From: Bacillota bacterium
GTDB taxonomy: Bacteria; Bacillota; Clostridia; Oscillospirales; Ruminococcaceae
Length of the DNA stretch: 64,000 nt
Reading direction: 5' to 3'
NCBI GenBank assembly: GCA_023412215.1
Contig: JAEYNX010000027.1
Span: forward strand, 62,001-126,000
A program made the translations under genes and the position numbers. Below the pieces are notes generated by a model. It saw only the letters and a program-made list of their open reading frames with translations. It did not search any database and was not told where the DNA came from. Below are positions 1 through 8,937 of this stretch, piece after piece; position 1 is the first letter of the stretch, and each line of letters begins with the position of its first letter.

Positions 1-945
1 CCACCCAAGCTGGCTTCAAAGCCGGTGCCACATATACAGAGCCCCCAGCAGCTATTCCAACCGCCCGTGCGGGAGGTGCCCGAGCAGCAGCGCCTTCAGG
101 AAGCAAAGCCGCAGCAGGTCTTTACAACCGTTACCGCCGCGCAGTTTCGCGACCTGCAGCCCCAGTTTCACGATACCTCTCCGCCGCTCTATGCCAGCCG
201 CGGCAAGCCTGCCACCCTGACAGTGGATTTGCCGCCAGATCGGCCTATGGTACAGGAGGCTCCTCCCTTACATAAAGCGGCCGGACCGATGGTTGAGCCC
301 GGTGTCATACCGCAGCAGGTGTTTATTCCATCGGTCGCCGAAGCGCCCGCAAAGGCGCAGCCGCAGCCACCACAGGATATACCTGCCCGGCTCATCGGCG
401 AGGTGTTCGATACTTATATTCTCCTGCAAAAAGGGGAAGATATCCTAGTTGTAGATAAACACGCCGCGCACGAGCGCATCCTCTATGAGCAGCTCAAGGC
501 ACAGCACCGAACCCTCACCTCCCAAACCCTGCTGGTGCCCGTTACCGTAACGCTGCCCAAGGAAGAATACGCCGCCATTACCGAGAACCTCGCGCGTCTT
601 GCCGAGGCGGGCTTTGAGTTTGAGGATTTCGGCACCGGCAGTATTCTGGTGCGCGAGTTCCCGCTTGAGCTTGCGCGGGAGGATATAGGCGCTGTTGTGG
701 CGGAGCTTGCGGGCAGTTTATTGAAAAACAAGCGCAGCGTCACCCCACAGGTTATCGAAGACCTTTTTCACTCCATCGCCTGCCGCGCTGCCGTAAAGGC
801 GCACGACAAGACCGGTGCACCGGAGCTGCTTGAGCTCATACGCATACTGTCCGAAAACGGCGAGCTCAAGCATTGCCCCCACGGCAGACCTATTGTGGTT
901 GCAATTGAAAAAAAGGAGCTTGAAAAGAGATTTGGCAGAGTGTAA
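1..945 (+). CDS. mutL: DNA mismatch repair protein MutL, C-terminal part (5' end outside window)
   Basis: C-terminal part of the mismatch-repair protein MutL. The frame is open at base 1, so the N-terminal ATPase lies upstream of the window. The first ~120 visible residues are a Pro/Gln-rich linker. The rest is the dimerisation and nicking-endonuclease domain, with the metal-site motif DKHAAHERILYE (a Q-to-K variant of DQHA-x2-E-x4-E), the segment ACRAAVKAHD, CPHGRP, and a terminal FGRV. These are signatures of the nicking MutL proteins of bacteria that lack MutH. The end overlaps the likely miaA start by 14 bases, and mutL-miaA-hfq is a well known gene order, so co-transcription is likely. 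Confidence 0.95.
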   Translation, partial: PPKLASKPVPHIQSPQQLFQPPVREVPEQQRLQEAKPQQVFTTVTAAQFRDLQPQFHDTSPPLYASRGKPATLTVDLPPDRPMVQEAPPLHKAAGPMVEPGVIPQQVFIPSVAEAPAKAQPQPPQDIPARLIGEVFDTYILLQKGEDILVVDKHAAHERILYEQLKAQHRTLTSQTLLVPVTVTLPKEEYAAITENLARLAEAGFEFEDFGTGSILVREFPLELAREDIGAVVAELAGSLLKNKRSVTPQVIEDLFHSIACRAAVKAHDKTGAPELLELIRILSENGELKHCPHGRPIVVAIEKKELEKRFGRV

Positions 946-1870
946 GAACCCCCCGCTGGTGGTCATCGTCGGCCCAACCGCCTCGGGTAAAACCGCGCTT
1001 TCCATCGAGCTTGCGGCGCGCCACGGCGGCGAGATTATCTCGGCGGACTCCATGCAGATCTACAAGGGCATGGACATCGCAACCGCGAAGCCCACGTTAC
1101 AGGAGATGCGCGGGGTGCCTCACCACCTTATTTCGGTGCTGGAAAACAGCGAGAGCTTTAACGTGGCGCAGTATCAGAAGCTTGCCGCTTCCTGCATTAA
1201 CGGGGTACTGCAGAGGGGAAGGTTGCCCTTTCTGGTGGGCGGAACCGGACTGTACGTGTCCTCGATCGTGGATAACACCGATTTCGGCGAGATAGAAACC
1301 AATCAGGCCTTGCGCCACAGCCTTGAGGAGCGGGCGCGCAGCGAGGGCGGGCAGGTGCTGCTTGAGGAACTTCAGCAGGCCGACCCGGTTCTTGCGGCGG
1401 TACTGCACCCCAATAACCTCGGGCGCATCATCCGCGCGCTCGAGGTTTACAAAACCACCGGCAGGCCGCTCAGCGAGTTTCAGGCCCTTTCGCGGCTGAA
1501 GCCGTCGCCCTACAACCTTTGCATGATCGGCCTTACATGTCGCGACCGCGAGAAGCTCTACCGGCGGATTGACGACAGGGTAGACGCCATGCTGCAAAAC
1601 GGCCTGCTGGCCGAGGTAGAGGCCCTGATGAACAGAGGGCTCTCTAAAACCGCCTTTCAGGCCATCGGCTATAAGGAGCTGTACGGGTATTTTAAGGGGG
1701 AGCTGCCCCTTACCGAGGCGGTAGAGAACCTAAAACGTCAAACAAGGCGCTATGCAAAGCGGCAACTTACCTGGTTTCGACGTGATGAGCGCATCCGCTG
1801 GATATATAATGAGGACAATAACACTATTAGTCAAGCCGAAGAAGTACTAAAACTCTTTAATATCATATGA
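932..1870 (+). CDS. miaA: tRNA dimethylallyltransferase MiaA
   Basis: Transfers a dimethylallyl group to N6 of A37 in tRNAs reading UNN codons. About 312 residues, the usual length. Visible motifs are the P-loop GPTASGKT near residues 13-20, the substrate segment DSMQIYKGMDIATAKP, GGTGLY and a basic C-terminal region. The start is uncertain: TTG at 932 (protein begins MAECKNPP) follows an AGGAG at 914-918 at a long spacing of 13 bases. TTG at 920 is too close to that AGGAG, and starts further upstream would put a long extra tail in front of the P-loop. The gene overlaps the end of mutL and is followed 13 bases later by hfq. Confidence 0.95.
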   Translation: MAECKNPPLVVIVGPTASGKTALSIELAARHGGEIISADSMQIYKGMDIATAKPTLQEMRGVPHHLISVLENSESFNVAQYQKLAASCINGVLQRGRLPFLVGGTGLYVSSIVDNTDFGEIETNQALRHSLEERARSEGGQVLLEELQQADPVLAAVLHPNNLGRIIRALEVYKTTGRPLSEFQALSRLKPSPYNLCMIGLTCRDREKLYRRIDDRVDAMLQNGLLAEVEALMNRGLSKTAFQAIGYKELYGYFKGELPLTEAVENLKRQTRRYAKRQLTWFRRDERIRWIYNEDNNTISQAEEVLKLFNII

Positions 1871-1883
1871 CGGAGGAACAACT

Positions 1884-2129
1884 ATGCAAAAGCAGCTGAA
1901 TCTGCAGGATGTTTTTTTAAACCAAGCCAGACGCGACAAAATTCCGCTTACCATCTTCCTGACAAACGGCTTTCAGTTTAAGGGCATGGTAAAGGGTTTC
2001 GATAGTTTTACGGTCATTCTCGACTGCGAAGGCAGGCAGAACCTTGTGTACAAGCATGCCATCTCCACCATCATCCCGGGCAGGAATATCAGCATTCTGG
2101 AGGCCGCGGAGAAAGAAACCGCCGAGTAA
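1884..2129 (+). CDS. hfq: RNA chaperone Hfq
   Basis: Small hexameric RNA chaperone that helps small RNAs pair with mRNAs. 81 residues, close to other Firmicutes Hfq proteins. The Sm1 motif (IPLTIFLTNGFQFKGMVKGF) and the Sm2 segment YKHAISTI are clear. The start ATG at 1884 has GGAGG at 1872-1876 with a 7-base spacing. It is the third gene of the mutL-miaA-hfq run and was probably transcribed with miaA. The acidic tail (EAAEKETAE) is short. Confidence 0.97.
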   Translation: MQKQLNLQDVFLNQARRDKIPLTIFLTNGFQFKGMVKGFDSFTVILDCEGRQNLVYKHAISTIIPGRNISILEAAEKETAE

Positions 2130-2226
2130 GGCCTCGCTTTGCAGATCACAAAAATCGTTTCAACCTCATTCGTTTTTACGCTTCTAGCCTTCATAATTAT
2201 CAGTAAAGACGTTGCAGGAGGGCAGT

Positions 2227-3444
2227 ATGAACCGCATTCTTTACCGCATAGGCACCGTCGTGGTTGTCATCATCACACTGGCTTTCCTCGGTTATCAGGT
2301 TATTCGCTACCTGTACATGCCCGAACAGGTTGAAACCGCCTATCTATTCACCCAGTCGGACTATGTGCTGGCTCAGGGAATCGCGGTGCGGGATGAGACG
2401 GTGATTACTACCCCGGCAAACGGGGTAACAAGCTATCTGCTCGACGACGGTGAAAAGGTCTCCGCCGGTATGCCCGTCGCGAAGGTTTACTCTACCGAGC
2501 AGGATGCCGCGAACGAAGCCGCCATCAAAAAGCTTGAGCAGGAGGCCCAGATGCTCAGCCAGTCGGCGGACCCCGGCCATGCGGATTACGCCAACGCCGA
2601 GGTGCTGAGCAGCCAGATTATAGACAAGCTCACCCACCTCTCGGAAGTGGTTGAAAGCCGCAGTTTAGGCGGCCTGGATACATACAAAAATGAATACCTC
2701 ATGCTGCTGAATACGCGTCAGGTAGCCACCGACCGCGTGCAGAACTTTGATACGCGCGTCGCGCAGCTGAATCAGGAGGCTGAAGGCTTACAAAACAGCA
2801 CGCAGCCGAGCATCGCAGAGGTGCAGTCGCCCACCCCCGGCTTTTTCGTCAGCGTAACCGACGGGTATGAAGGGAAGCTTACGCAGGATGTCGTTTCCTC
2901 CATGACGGTGGATACCTTTAAGCAGCAGCTGCAGGAGCAGGCGCCCTACCAACCCTCACCCGAGGTGGTGGGCAAGATCATCACCGACTTTGAATGGCAC
3001 TTTGCAGCGCTGGTGCCCATGGAAAAGATGGGGCGTTTTACCCGCGGTACCTCCATTACCGTCACCTTCCCCTATGAGTCGGACGTGGGGTATGCCGCTG
3101 TGGTGGATAGTACCATTACGCAGGAGGACTCGCAGGACGGTGTTGTCCTCCTCAAGCTCAACCGCATGAATAAAGAGCTTTGCACCCTTCGCAGCGAGCG
3201 GGCGGAGCTTTCGTTTATGTCTTACAGAGGGCTGAAGGTTCGCAACAGCATTATGCGCTTTCAGGGCAGCCAGCCCGGTGTCTATGTGAAAAACGGCGAA
3301 TCGATCGTTTTCAAGAAGCTGGACATTATCTTTTACGGCGACGGTTTTGTACTCTCTAAAGAGCACGATGATACGCAGTATCTCGCGCAGTATAACGAAA
3401 TGATTATAAACGGCAAAGAGATGGAGACCGTCCCCACCCAATAA
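2227..3444 (+). CDS. HlyD-like membrane-anchored adaptor protein, orphan
   Basis: 405-residue protein with one N-terminal membrane helix (about residues 5-24), then an extracytoplasmic part. Residues ~50-80 form a lipoyl/barrel-sandwich half (TPANGVTSYLLDDGEKVSAGMP type), followed by a coiled-coil-forming region and a second barrel half. This is the layout of HlyD/membrane-fusion proteins. ATG at 2227 is chosen because GGAGG lies just upstream at 2218-2222; an in-frame start at 2212 would lack this spacing. No ABC or RND partner is encoded nearby. The gene sits between hfq and sepF, a position I associate with Clostridia division clusters, so a role at the envelope or division site is possible but inferred. 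Confidence 0.75.
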   Translation: MNRILYRIGTVVVVIITLAFLGYQVIRYLYMPEQVETAYLFTQSDYVLAQGIAVRDETVITTPANGVTSYLLDDGEKVSAGMPVAKVYSTEQDAANEAAIKKLEQEAQMLSQSADPGHADYANAEVLSSQIIDKLTHLSEVVESRSLGGLDTYKNEYLMLLNTRQVATDRVQNFDTRVAQLNQEAEGLQNSTQPSIAEVQSPTPGFFVSVTDGYEGKLTQDVVSSMTVDTFKQQLQEQAPYQPSPEVVGKIITDFEWHFAALVPMEKMGRFTRGTSITVTFPYESDVGYAAVVDSTITQEDSQDGVVLLKLNRMNKELCTLRSERAELSFMSYRGLKVRNSIMRFQGSQPGVYVKNGESIVFKKLDIIFYGDGFVLSKEHDDTQYLAQYNEMIINGKEMETVPTQ

Positions 3445-3576
3445 TGCTAAATATTCTTTTAAATAGAATTTGTATAAAGGCCTGCCATTTGGCTGTAAAC
3501 GGGCTGTGTGCCGTTTATAGCCAATTTGTGCAGCTAAGGTTTTTTATTTTCTTCACTTCTGTTCACAACATATTTG

Positions 3577-3605
3577 TTGACATAACCGTAAAAAAATTAG
3601 ATAAT
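3577..3605 (+). promoter_or_regulatory. Sigma-A type promoter of the sepF operon
   Basis: TTGACA at 3577-3582, a 17-base spacer and GATAAT at 3600-3605, in an AT-rich gap about 100 bases before sepF. The -35 is perfect and the -10 differs in one base from consensus. It probably drives sepF-ylmH-divIVA. Confidence 0.75.
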
Positions 3606-3703
3606 AGCAATATAAGCGTTCAAACTATCCGTTCACTTTTTATTTTTATGGAGTAATACGACTAGTTACCGTCTTAGACGTTAAATAAACGGAGGGCTTT
3701 GCA

Positions 3704-4159
3704 ATGAGCTTTATGGACAAGTTTAAAAACATCATGGGTGTTCCCACAGAGGAGTATGATTACGCGGAAGAGGAGATTCCCATCAGCAGAAGCAGTGAGC
3801 ATTCATCAACATCTATCTATGATGATGCGTCTCCCGCAACCGCATCCATAAAAAAGAACAAGGTCGTAAATATACATGCCACCACGCAGCTGCAGGTAGT
3901 GCTTGTAAAGCCCGAACGGTTCGACGATGCAAGCTCGGTGGCCGACCATTTGAACGCGAAAAGAACCGTGGTGCTGAACCTTGAGTCTACCAATAAGGAT
4001 GTTTCGCGCAGGCTCATTGACTTTTTAAGCGGTGTCGCCTATGCCAACAACGGCCAGATCAAACGGGTGGCCAACAGCACCTTTATCATTACCCCTTACA
4101 ATGTCGACATCATGGGAGATCTGCTGGATGAACTTGAAAGCAGCGGGGTGTTTTACTAA
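3704..4159 (+). CDS. sepF: Cell division protein SepF
   Basis: Membrane-associated partner of FtsZ that bundles and anchors FtsZ filaments. 151 residues: a short amphipathic N-terminus (MSFMDKFKNIMG), a low-complexity acidic/serine linker, and the C-terminal globular domain with VVLNLESTNKDVSRRLIDFL and a final IMGDLLDELESSGVFY. The ATG at 3704 follows GGAGGG. Downstream ylmH starts 5 bases after its stop. Order sepF-ylmH-divIVA-ileS matches the conserved dcw-flanking block in Firmicutes, although ylmG is missing between sepF and ylmH. Confidence 0.95.
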   Translation: MSFMDKFKNIMGVPTEEYDYAEEEIPISRSSEHSSTSIYDDASPATASIKKNKVVNIHATTQLQVVLVKPERFDDASSVADHLNAKRTVVLNLESTNKDVSRRLIDFLSGVAYANNGQIKRVANSTFIITPYNVDIMGDLLDELESSGVFY

Positions 4160-4164
4160 TATCC

Positions 4165-4926
4165 ATGGCAATGAATGATTCCTACGAGGATAAGATATTA
4201 ACCGCTCAGATAACCGAGGGCATCGCCCGTGCGCAGGAGCGCTATGTAAACAAGTTTATCGGTTTTTTAGACGAGCGGCAGGCGGCTTTGGCTTTAGACA
4301 TGTTGCGGCGGCAGAGCTATACCCATTACAGCCTTTATGGCGGGTACGAAGACGCGTCGCGCGTATACCTCGGCATCCTTTCCCCCTATGAAGAGCCGGA
4401 GTCGGCTATCTTTCCTATTTACCCCGTAACCTTTACCTACCGTGCGGCCGATCGTCTTGCCCACCGCGACTTTTTGGGCGCGCTGATGGCGCTGATGATC
4501 ACGCGCGACAGCATCGGTGATATTCTGGTAGGTGAGGGGCACACGGTGGCGTTCCTTTCCGAGAAGGCTGCAACACTTGCTATAGATGAACTGAAAAAGG
4601 TGGGCTCCGTGGGCGTTAAAGCCGAGCAGGGTATCTGTACGGAGCTGCCACAGCAAAACAGCTTTGAAACCATTGAAGGTGTTGTGGCTTCTGAAAGGCT
4701 TGACAGCATAGCGGCCCTGCTTACAAAGCTCAGCCGCGAAAAGGCGGTAAAGTTCATTACAAGCGGGCTTGTCAGCATAAACTTTCAGGCAACAGACAAT
4801 ATTTCTTATAAGCTTTCAGCGGGGGACAAGATTTCTATCCGTGGGTACGGCAGGTTCATCTTTGACGGCGTGTCCGGCACGACAAAAAAGGGCAGGACAC
4901 ATGTAACTGCAAGAAAATTTACATAG
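4165..4926 (+). CDS. ylmH: YlmH-type S4-domain RNA-binding protein (RqcP2-like)
   Basis: 253-residue protein with an N-terminal mixed region and a C-terminal S4 RNA-binding domain (about residues 180-245, SGLVSINFQATDNISYKLSAGDKISIRG). Homologues bind the 50S subunit; B. subtilis YlmH has been reported to support ribosome quality control like RqcP, which is family knowledge and not shown here. Start ATG 4165 has only a weak upstream purine run and may rely on translational coupling to sepF; an alternative ATG lies two codons on. Its place between sepF and divIVA is the conserved one. Confidence 0.9.
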   Translation: MAMNDSYEDKILTAQITEGIARAQERYVNKFIGFLDERQAALALDMLRRQSYTHYSLYGGYEDASRVYLGILSPYEEPESAIFPIYPVTFTYRAADRLAHRDFLGALMALMITRDSIGDILVGEGHTVAFLSEKAATLAIDELKKVGSVGVKAEQGICTELPQQNSFETIEGVVASERLDSIAALLTKLSREKAVKFITSGLVSINFQATDNISYKLSAGDKISIRGYGRFIFDGVSGTTKKGRTHVTARKFT

Positions 4927-4943
4927 CACAGGGAGGTTATACT

Positions 4944-5921
4944 ATGCTTTCACCGGGGGACATCAACACAAAGAAATTTGATAAATCCGCGTTTGGTTAC
5001 AAGGTAGATGAGGTAGACACCTATCTTACCACGGTTGCGGAGGAGTATGCCAAGATACTTCACGACAATAACGAGCTTGAGAACAAGATGGTCGTTTTGG
5101 CGGAGAGGCTCGAAGAGTACAGAAACGAAGAGAAAAGCCTGAGCGCCGCTCTGCTGGGCGCCCAGAAGATGAGTGACAGTCTGCTCAGAGAAGCGAAGGA
5201 AAAGGCCGAGCAGATTATCAATGAGGCAAACGGCAAGGCACAAAAGCTTATCGAGAATGCACACAATCAGGTGCTTATCGAGCGCAACGAGCTTGCTCGT
5301 GTACAGCGGGAGATCGGTGTGTTTAAAAACAGCCTGCTTGGCATGTACAAGGCTCAGATGGATTTAATCCGCGCACTGCCGGATGCCAACCGTCCGCGCC
5401 CCGAGCAGGAGGCTCCTGCGCCCAAAGAGGAAAAGCCCACAAGGTTTGTATATGACGATGTGCAGGAGGTTGAAGAGGTAAACCCGGTTGAACAGCCCAA
5501 AGCGCCCACCTTCTCCTTCAGCGCGCCCGCAGTTCCTGCAGCGCCTGCGGCACCTGTAAAAGAAGAGCCCAAGCTGTCGGCTCCCGAGGTTAAAAGGCCG
5601 GAGGTACCCACGGTAGCGCCCGTTCAGGCTGCGCCTACCAAACAGCCGCTTACACCCGCCAAGGGCTTTGTACCCAATCTTGCCGATGACGACATCGGTT
5701 CGGATGCCTATCAGGGAGCTTACCCTCCTTTCCCGCAGAAGGCTGCGAAGCCGTCCGCGGTGGCCCCGAGCATCCGCTTTGAAAAAGAAGAAACCGATGA
5801 TGTTCCGCTTGCCTCCGACCCGTCAACCTCCAAGTTCGGCGAGCTTAAGTTCGGCGCGGCTTACGATTTAAAGCGTGACGGCAACTTCGGCGGCGGGAAA
5901 AACTATCGCAAAAAAAGATAG
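4944..5921 (+). CDS. divIVA: DivIVA-family cell division/polarity protein, long Pro/Ala-rich form
   Basis: Coiled-coil membrane-curvature protein. Residues 1-60 carry the conserved lipid-binding head (LSPGDINTKKFDKSAFGYKV then DEVDTYL), followed by a coiled coil to about residue 140 rich in KAEQIINEANGKA-type heptads. The rest to residue 325 is a Pro/Ala/Glu-rich disordered tail ending in a basic stretch (KNYRKKR). DivIVA of B. subtilis is only about half this length, so the tail is the notable feature. Good Shine-Dalgarno GGGAGG precedes ATG 4944. It is the last gene of the sepF run; a perfect inverted repeat follows at 5928. Confidence 0.93.
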   Translation: MLSPGDINTKKFDKSAFGYKVDEVDTYLTTVAEEYAKILHDNNELENKMVVLAERLEEYRNEEKSLSAALLGAQKMSDSLLREAKEKAEQIINEANGKAQKLIENAHNQVLIERNELARVQREIGVFKNSLLGMYKAQMDLIRALPDANRPRPEQEAPAPKEEKPTRFVYDDVQEVEEVNPVEQPKAPTFSFSAPAVPAAPAAPVKEEPKLSAPEVKRPEVPTVAPVQAAPTKQPLTPAKGFVPNLADDDIGSDAYQGAYPPFPQKAAKPSAVAPSIRFEKEETDDVPLASDPSTSKFGELKFGAAYDLKRDGNFGGGKNYRKKR

Positions 5922-5927
5922 ACTTTT

Positions 5928-5974
5928 AATACTTATTCTGCAATAACGCAAGGTGTTGTTGCAGAATAAGTATT
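5928..5974 (+). repeat. Perfect inverted repeat, short member of the dispersed hairpin element family (copy G)
   Basis: Arms AATACTTATTCTGCAA (5928-5943) and its exact reverse complement (5959-5974); four further pairs including one G-U extend the stem to 20 bp with a 7-base loop (5948-5954). It lies between divIVA and ileS. The arm resembles the terminus of copy D (40172) and other family members. No long T-run follows, so it is not a textbook terminator, though it could act as one. Confidence 0.7.
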
Positions 5975-6053
5975 GTACAACATCTTCATCGCCCATTCGG
6001 GCGGTGTCATGCGTCTTTTCGTCGCATGATGAGTATAAGGAGAGTATCAGTAA

Positions 6054-8846
6054 ATGTCACAGGATTACAACGGTACGCTTAATCTGCCTAAAACCGACTT
6101 TGCCATGCGTGCGGCGCTCCCGCAGCGTGAGCCGGAGATGTTAAATGCGATGGAGCAGCAGCGGCTGTATTATAGAATGGTCGAGAGAAACGAGGGCAAG
6201 CCGCTCTATGTTCTTCACGACGGCCCGCCCTACGCGAACGGCGACATCCATCTCGGCACCGCACTCAATAAGGTGCTCAAGGATATTATCGTTAAGTATA
6301 AGAATATGTCGGGCTATCAGGCCCCCTATGTGCCGGGTTGGGATACGCACGGCCTGCCGATAGAGCTGAAGGCCATGAAGAAGATCGGCGCGCAGAATAT
6401 CGGTTCACCGGTTGACCTTCGCCGCCATTGCCGTGAGTTTGCGCTCACCTACATGGAAAACCAGAAGGTACAGTTTAAGCGCCTTGGCGTTCTGGGTGAT
6501 TTTGACCGCCCGTATCTTACCTTGGCGCCCGAGTTTGAGGCCAAGCAGATCGAGGTTTTTGGCGAGATGGCCAAGAAGGGCTATATCTACAAGGGGTTAA
6601 AGCCCGTTTACTGGTGCCCCGAATGTAAAACCGCGCTGGCCGAGGCCGAGATTGAATACGCCGAGGACCCTTGCTACTCTATTTATGTTAAGTTCGCCGT
6701 AAAGCAGGATAACGGCAAGCTCGCCTCTTTGGGCGCCGACCTTGCCAACACCTACTTTGTAATCTGGACAACCACTACCTGGACACTGCCGGGCAACGTG
6801 GCCATCTGCCTCGGGCCCGAGTACGAATATTGCGTTGTAAAGGTGAAGGGCGAATGTTATGTTATGGCGAAGGATTTGGTTCCTAACGCCATGAAGGCCG
6901 CTAAAATCGACGATTACGAGGTTTCGGAAGAAACCGTGCCGGGTAAAGAGCTTGAGCATATCGTAACGCAGCATCCGTTTATCGACCGCAATTCGCCCAT
7001 CATCATCGGCTCGCACGTAACGCTTGAAAGCGGTACGGGCTGTGTTCACACCGCGCCCGGTCACGGCGTGGAGGACTTTGAGGTTTGCCGCAACTATCCC
7101 GAGCTGCCCATTGTGGTGCCCGTGGATTCACTCGGTGTGCTCACCAAAGAGGCGGGCGAGTTTGCAGGCCTTGCCACCGACGAAGCCAACAAGAAGATCG
7201 CCGCAAAACTTGAGCAGACGGGCAACCTTTTTGCCATAGAGAAGATCATCCACCAGTACCCGCACTGCTGGCGCTGCAAGAGCCCCATCCTGTTCCGCGC
7301 CACCGAACAGTGGTTCTGCTCGGTAGACGGGTTTAAAGAGGACGCCGTCAAGGCGGTAAAGAGCGTGGAGTGGATTCCCGCTTGGGGCGAAGACCGTATC
7401 GAGAGCATGGTGCGCGACCGCAGCGACTGGTGCATCTCGCGCCAGCGCGCCTGGGGCGTACCCATCCCCATCTTCTATTGCTCCGACTGTGGCAAGTACG
7501 TGGTCAACGATGAGAGCATCAAGGCCGTTTCGGCCCTTTTTGCCAAGGAAGGCTCCGACGCGTGGTATACCCACGACGCGATGGAGATCCTGCCCGAAGG
7601 CTTTACCTGCCCGCACTGCGGCGGCAGGCACTTTACCAAAGAAAACGACATCATGGATGTGTGGTTTGATTCCGGCGTATCCCACGCCGCTGTTTTAAGT
7701 GTGCGCGATTACCTGCGCTGGCCCGCCGACCTCTACCTTGAGGGCGCCGACCAGTACCGCGGGTGGTTCCAGTCGTCGCTGCTCACCTCCGTCGCGTGGA
7801 AGGGTATTGCCCCCTACAAGGCGGTATGCACCCACGGCTGGGTGGTGGACGGCGAGGGCCGCAAGATGTCAAAGTCGCTCGGCAACGGCATTGCGCCCGA
7901 GGACATCATTAAAGAATACGGCGCGGATGTGCTAAGGCTGTGGGTGGCATCCTCCGATTACCATGCCGATATCCGCATCTCCAAAGATATCTTAAAGCAG
8001 CTTTCCGAGGTTTACCGCAAGATCCGCAACACCGCGCGGTACATCCTCGGCAATATCTACGACTATAACCCCGACGCCGACGCGGTGGCCTACGACGACC
8101 TGCCGGAGCTGGACAGATGGGCGCTCATGCGGCTGGACGACCTTATCACCAAGGTGACCGAAGCCTACGACCGCTTGGAGTTCCACATCGTATACCATGC
8201 GCTGCACAACTTCTGTGTGGTGGATATGTCCAACTTCTACCTAGATGTTATCAAAGACCGCCTGTATGTAGAGGCGGCGGGCAGTAAGGCGCGGCGCAGC
8301 GCGCAAACCACCATGCACCTTATCCTCTCGGCCCTCACAAGGCTTCTGGCGCCAATCTTAGCCTTTACCGCCGACGAAATCTGGAGCTTTATGCCCGAAA
8401 GCAAGGCCTATGATAAGCGTTCGGTACTGTTTAACGATATGCCAAAGCCTCTTAAAACCAGCTACGACCCCGCGTTCGTGCAGAAGTGGGAAAAGCTAAG
8501 CCTGTTGCACGACGACGTAAAGAAGGAGCTTGAAAACCTGCGCGCCGAAAAAATCATCGGCAAGTCGCTCGACGCCAAGCTCACCCTCTACGCCGAGCAG
8601 GAGGCTTACGGCTTTATCAAGTCGGTGGAGCCGATGCTGCCGGAAATCTTTATCGTTTCGCAGGTAGAGGTGGTAAACGGCAAGGGCGGCGACATGAAGG
8701 GCGAGTTCGAGGGCGTTACCGTTTCCGCTGCCAAGGCCGATGGCACCGCCTGCGTTCGCTGCTTGTCGCATAGCACAACGGTGGGTGATGATGCACAGCA
8801 CCCGGAGCTTTGTGCACGCTGCCGCCGCATCCTTGATGAGATTTAA
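6054..8846 (+). CDS. ileS: Isoleucyl-tRNA synthetase
   Basis: Charges tRNA-Ile. 930 residues, normal for the bacterial type. The class I HIGH equivalent is in PYANGDIHLGTAL (about residues 56-68), the editing domain follows in the middle, and KMSKS is near residue 603. A C-terminal zinc finger is present (CVRC ... CARC, about residues 897-920), as in the bacterial IleRS1 form. RBS AAGGAGAG precedes ATG 6054. In many Firmicutes this gene is under T-box control; the 132-base leader here holds an inverted repeat and two small hairpins, but I could not see a T-box. Confidence 0.98.
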   Translation: MSQDYNGTLNLPKTDFAMRAALPQREPEMLNAMEQQRLYYRMVERNEGKPLYVLHDGPPYANGDIHLGTALNKVLKDIIVKYKNMSGYQAPYVPGWDTHGLPIELKAMKKIGAQNIGSPVDLRRHCREFALTYMENQKVQFKRLGVLGDFDRPYLTLAPEFEAKQIEVFGEMAKKGYIYKGLKPVYWCPECKTALAEAEIEYAEDPCYSIYVKFAVKQDNGKLASLGADLANTYFVIWTTTTWTLPGNVAICLGPEYEYCVVKVKGECYVMAKDLVPNAMKAAKIDDYEVSEETVPGKELEHIVTQHPFIDRNSPIIIGSHVTLESGTGCVHTAPGHGVEDFEVCRNYPELPIVVPVDSLGVLTKEAGEFAGLATDEANKKIAAKLEQTGNLFAIEKIIHQYPHCWRCKSPILFRATEQWFCSVDGFKEDAVKAVKSVEWIPAWGEDRIESMVRDRSDWCISRQRAWGVPIPIFYCSDCGKYVVNDESIKAVSALFAKEGSDAWYTHDAMEILPEGFTCPHCGGRHFTKENDIMDVWFDSGVSHAAVLSVRDYLRWPADLYLEGADQYRGWFQSSLLTSVAWKGIAPYKAVCTHGWVVDGEGRKMSKSLGNGIAPEDIIKEYGADVLRLWVASSDYHADIRISKDILKQLSEVYRKIRNTARYILGNIYDYNPDADAVAYDDLPELDRWALMRLDDLITKVTEAYDRLEFHIVYHALHNFCVVDMSNFYLDVIKDRLYVEAAGSKARRSAQTTMHLILSALTRLLAPILAFTADEIWSFMPESKAYDKRSVLFNDMPKPLKTSYDPAFVQKWEKLSLLHDDVKKELENLRAEKIIGKSLDAKLTLYAEQEAYGFIKSVEPMLPEIFIVSQVEVVNGKGGDMKGEFEGVTVSAAKADGTACVRCLSHSTTVGDDAQHPELCARCRRILDEI

Positions 8847-8861
8847 CTAGCTTCTTACGGT

Positions 8862-8895
8862 CTTACGCACGGGCGGCCCCACCGCCTTGCGTAAG
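8862..8895 (+). promoter_or_regulatory. Hairpin between ileS and lspA
   Basis: Arms CTTACGCACGGGCGG (8862-8876) and CCGCCTTGCGTAAG (8882-8895) pair with one bulge around a short C-rich loop, followed by ATTGTTT. It could be a weak terminator or a processing or attenuation site within the ileS-lspA-rluD run. Confidence 0.45.
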
Positions 8896-8937
8896 ATTGT
8901 TTATGTTCCGTCATTTTCGTGTAACTTAGGAGGAGCA

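Noticed and set aside
3444..3656. 70-codon frame between the HlyD-like gene and sepF
   Set aside because: No ribosome-binding site, poor composition, and it covers the sepF promoter; probably chance.
5975..6053. T-box riboswitch ahead of ileS
   Set aside because: The leader is too short (132 bases) and I saw no AGGGTGG-type T-box or specifier loop, only small hairpins and the inverted repeat.
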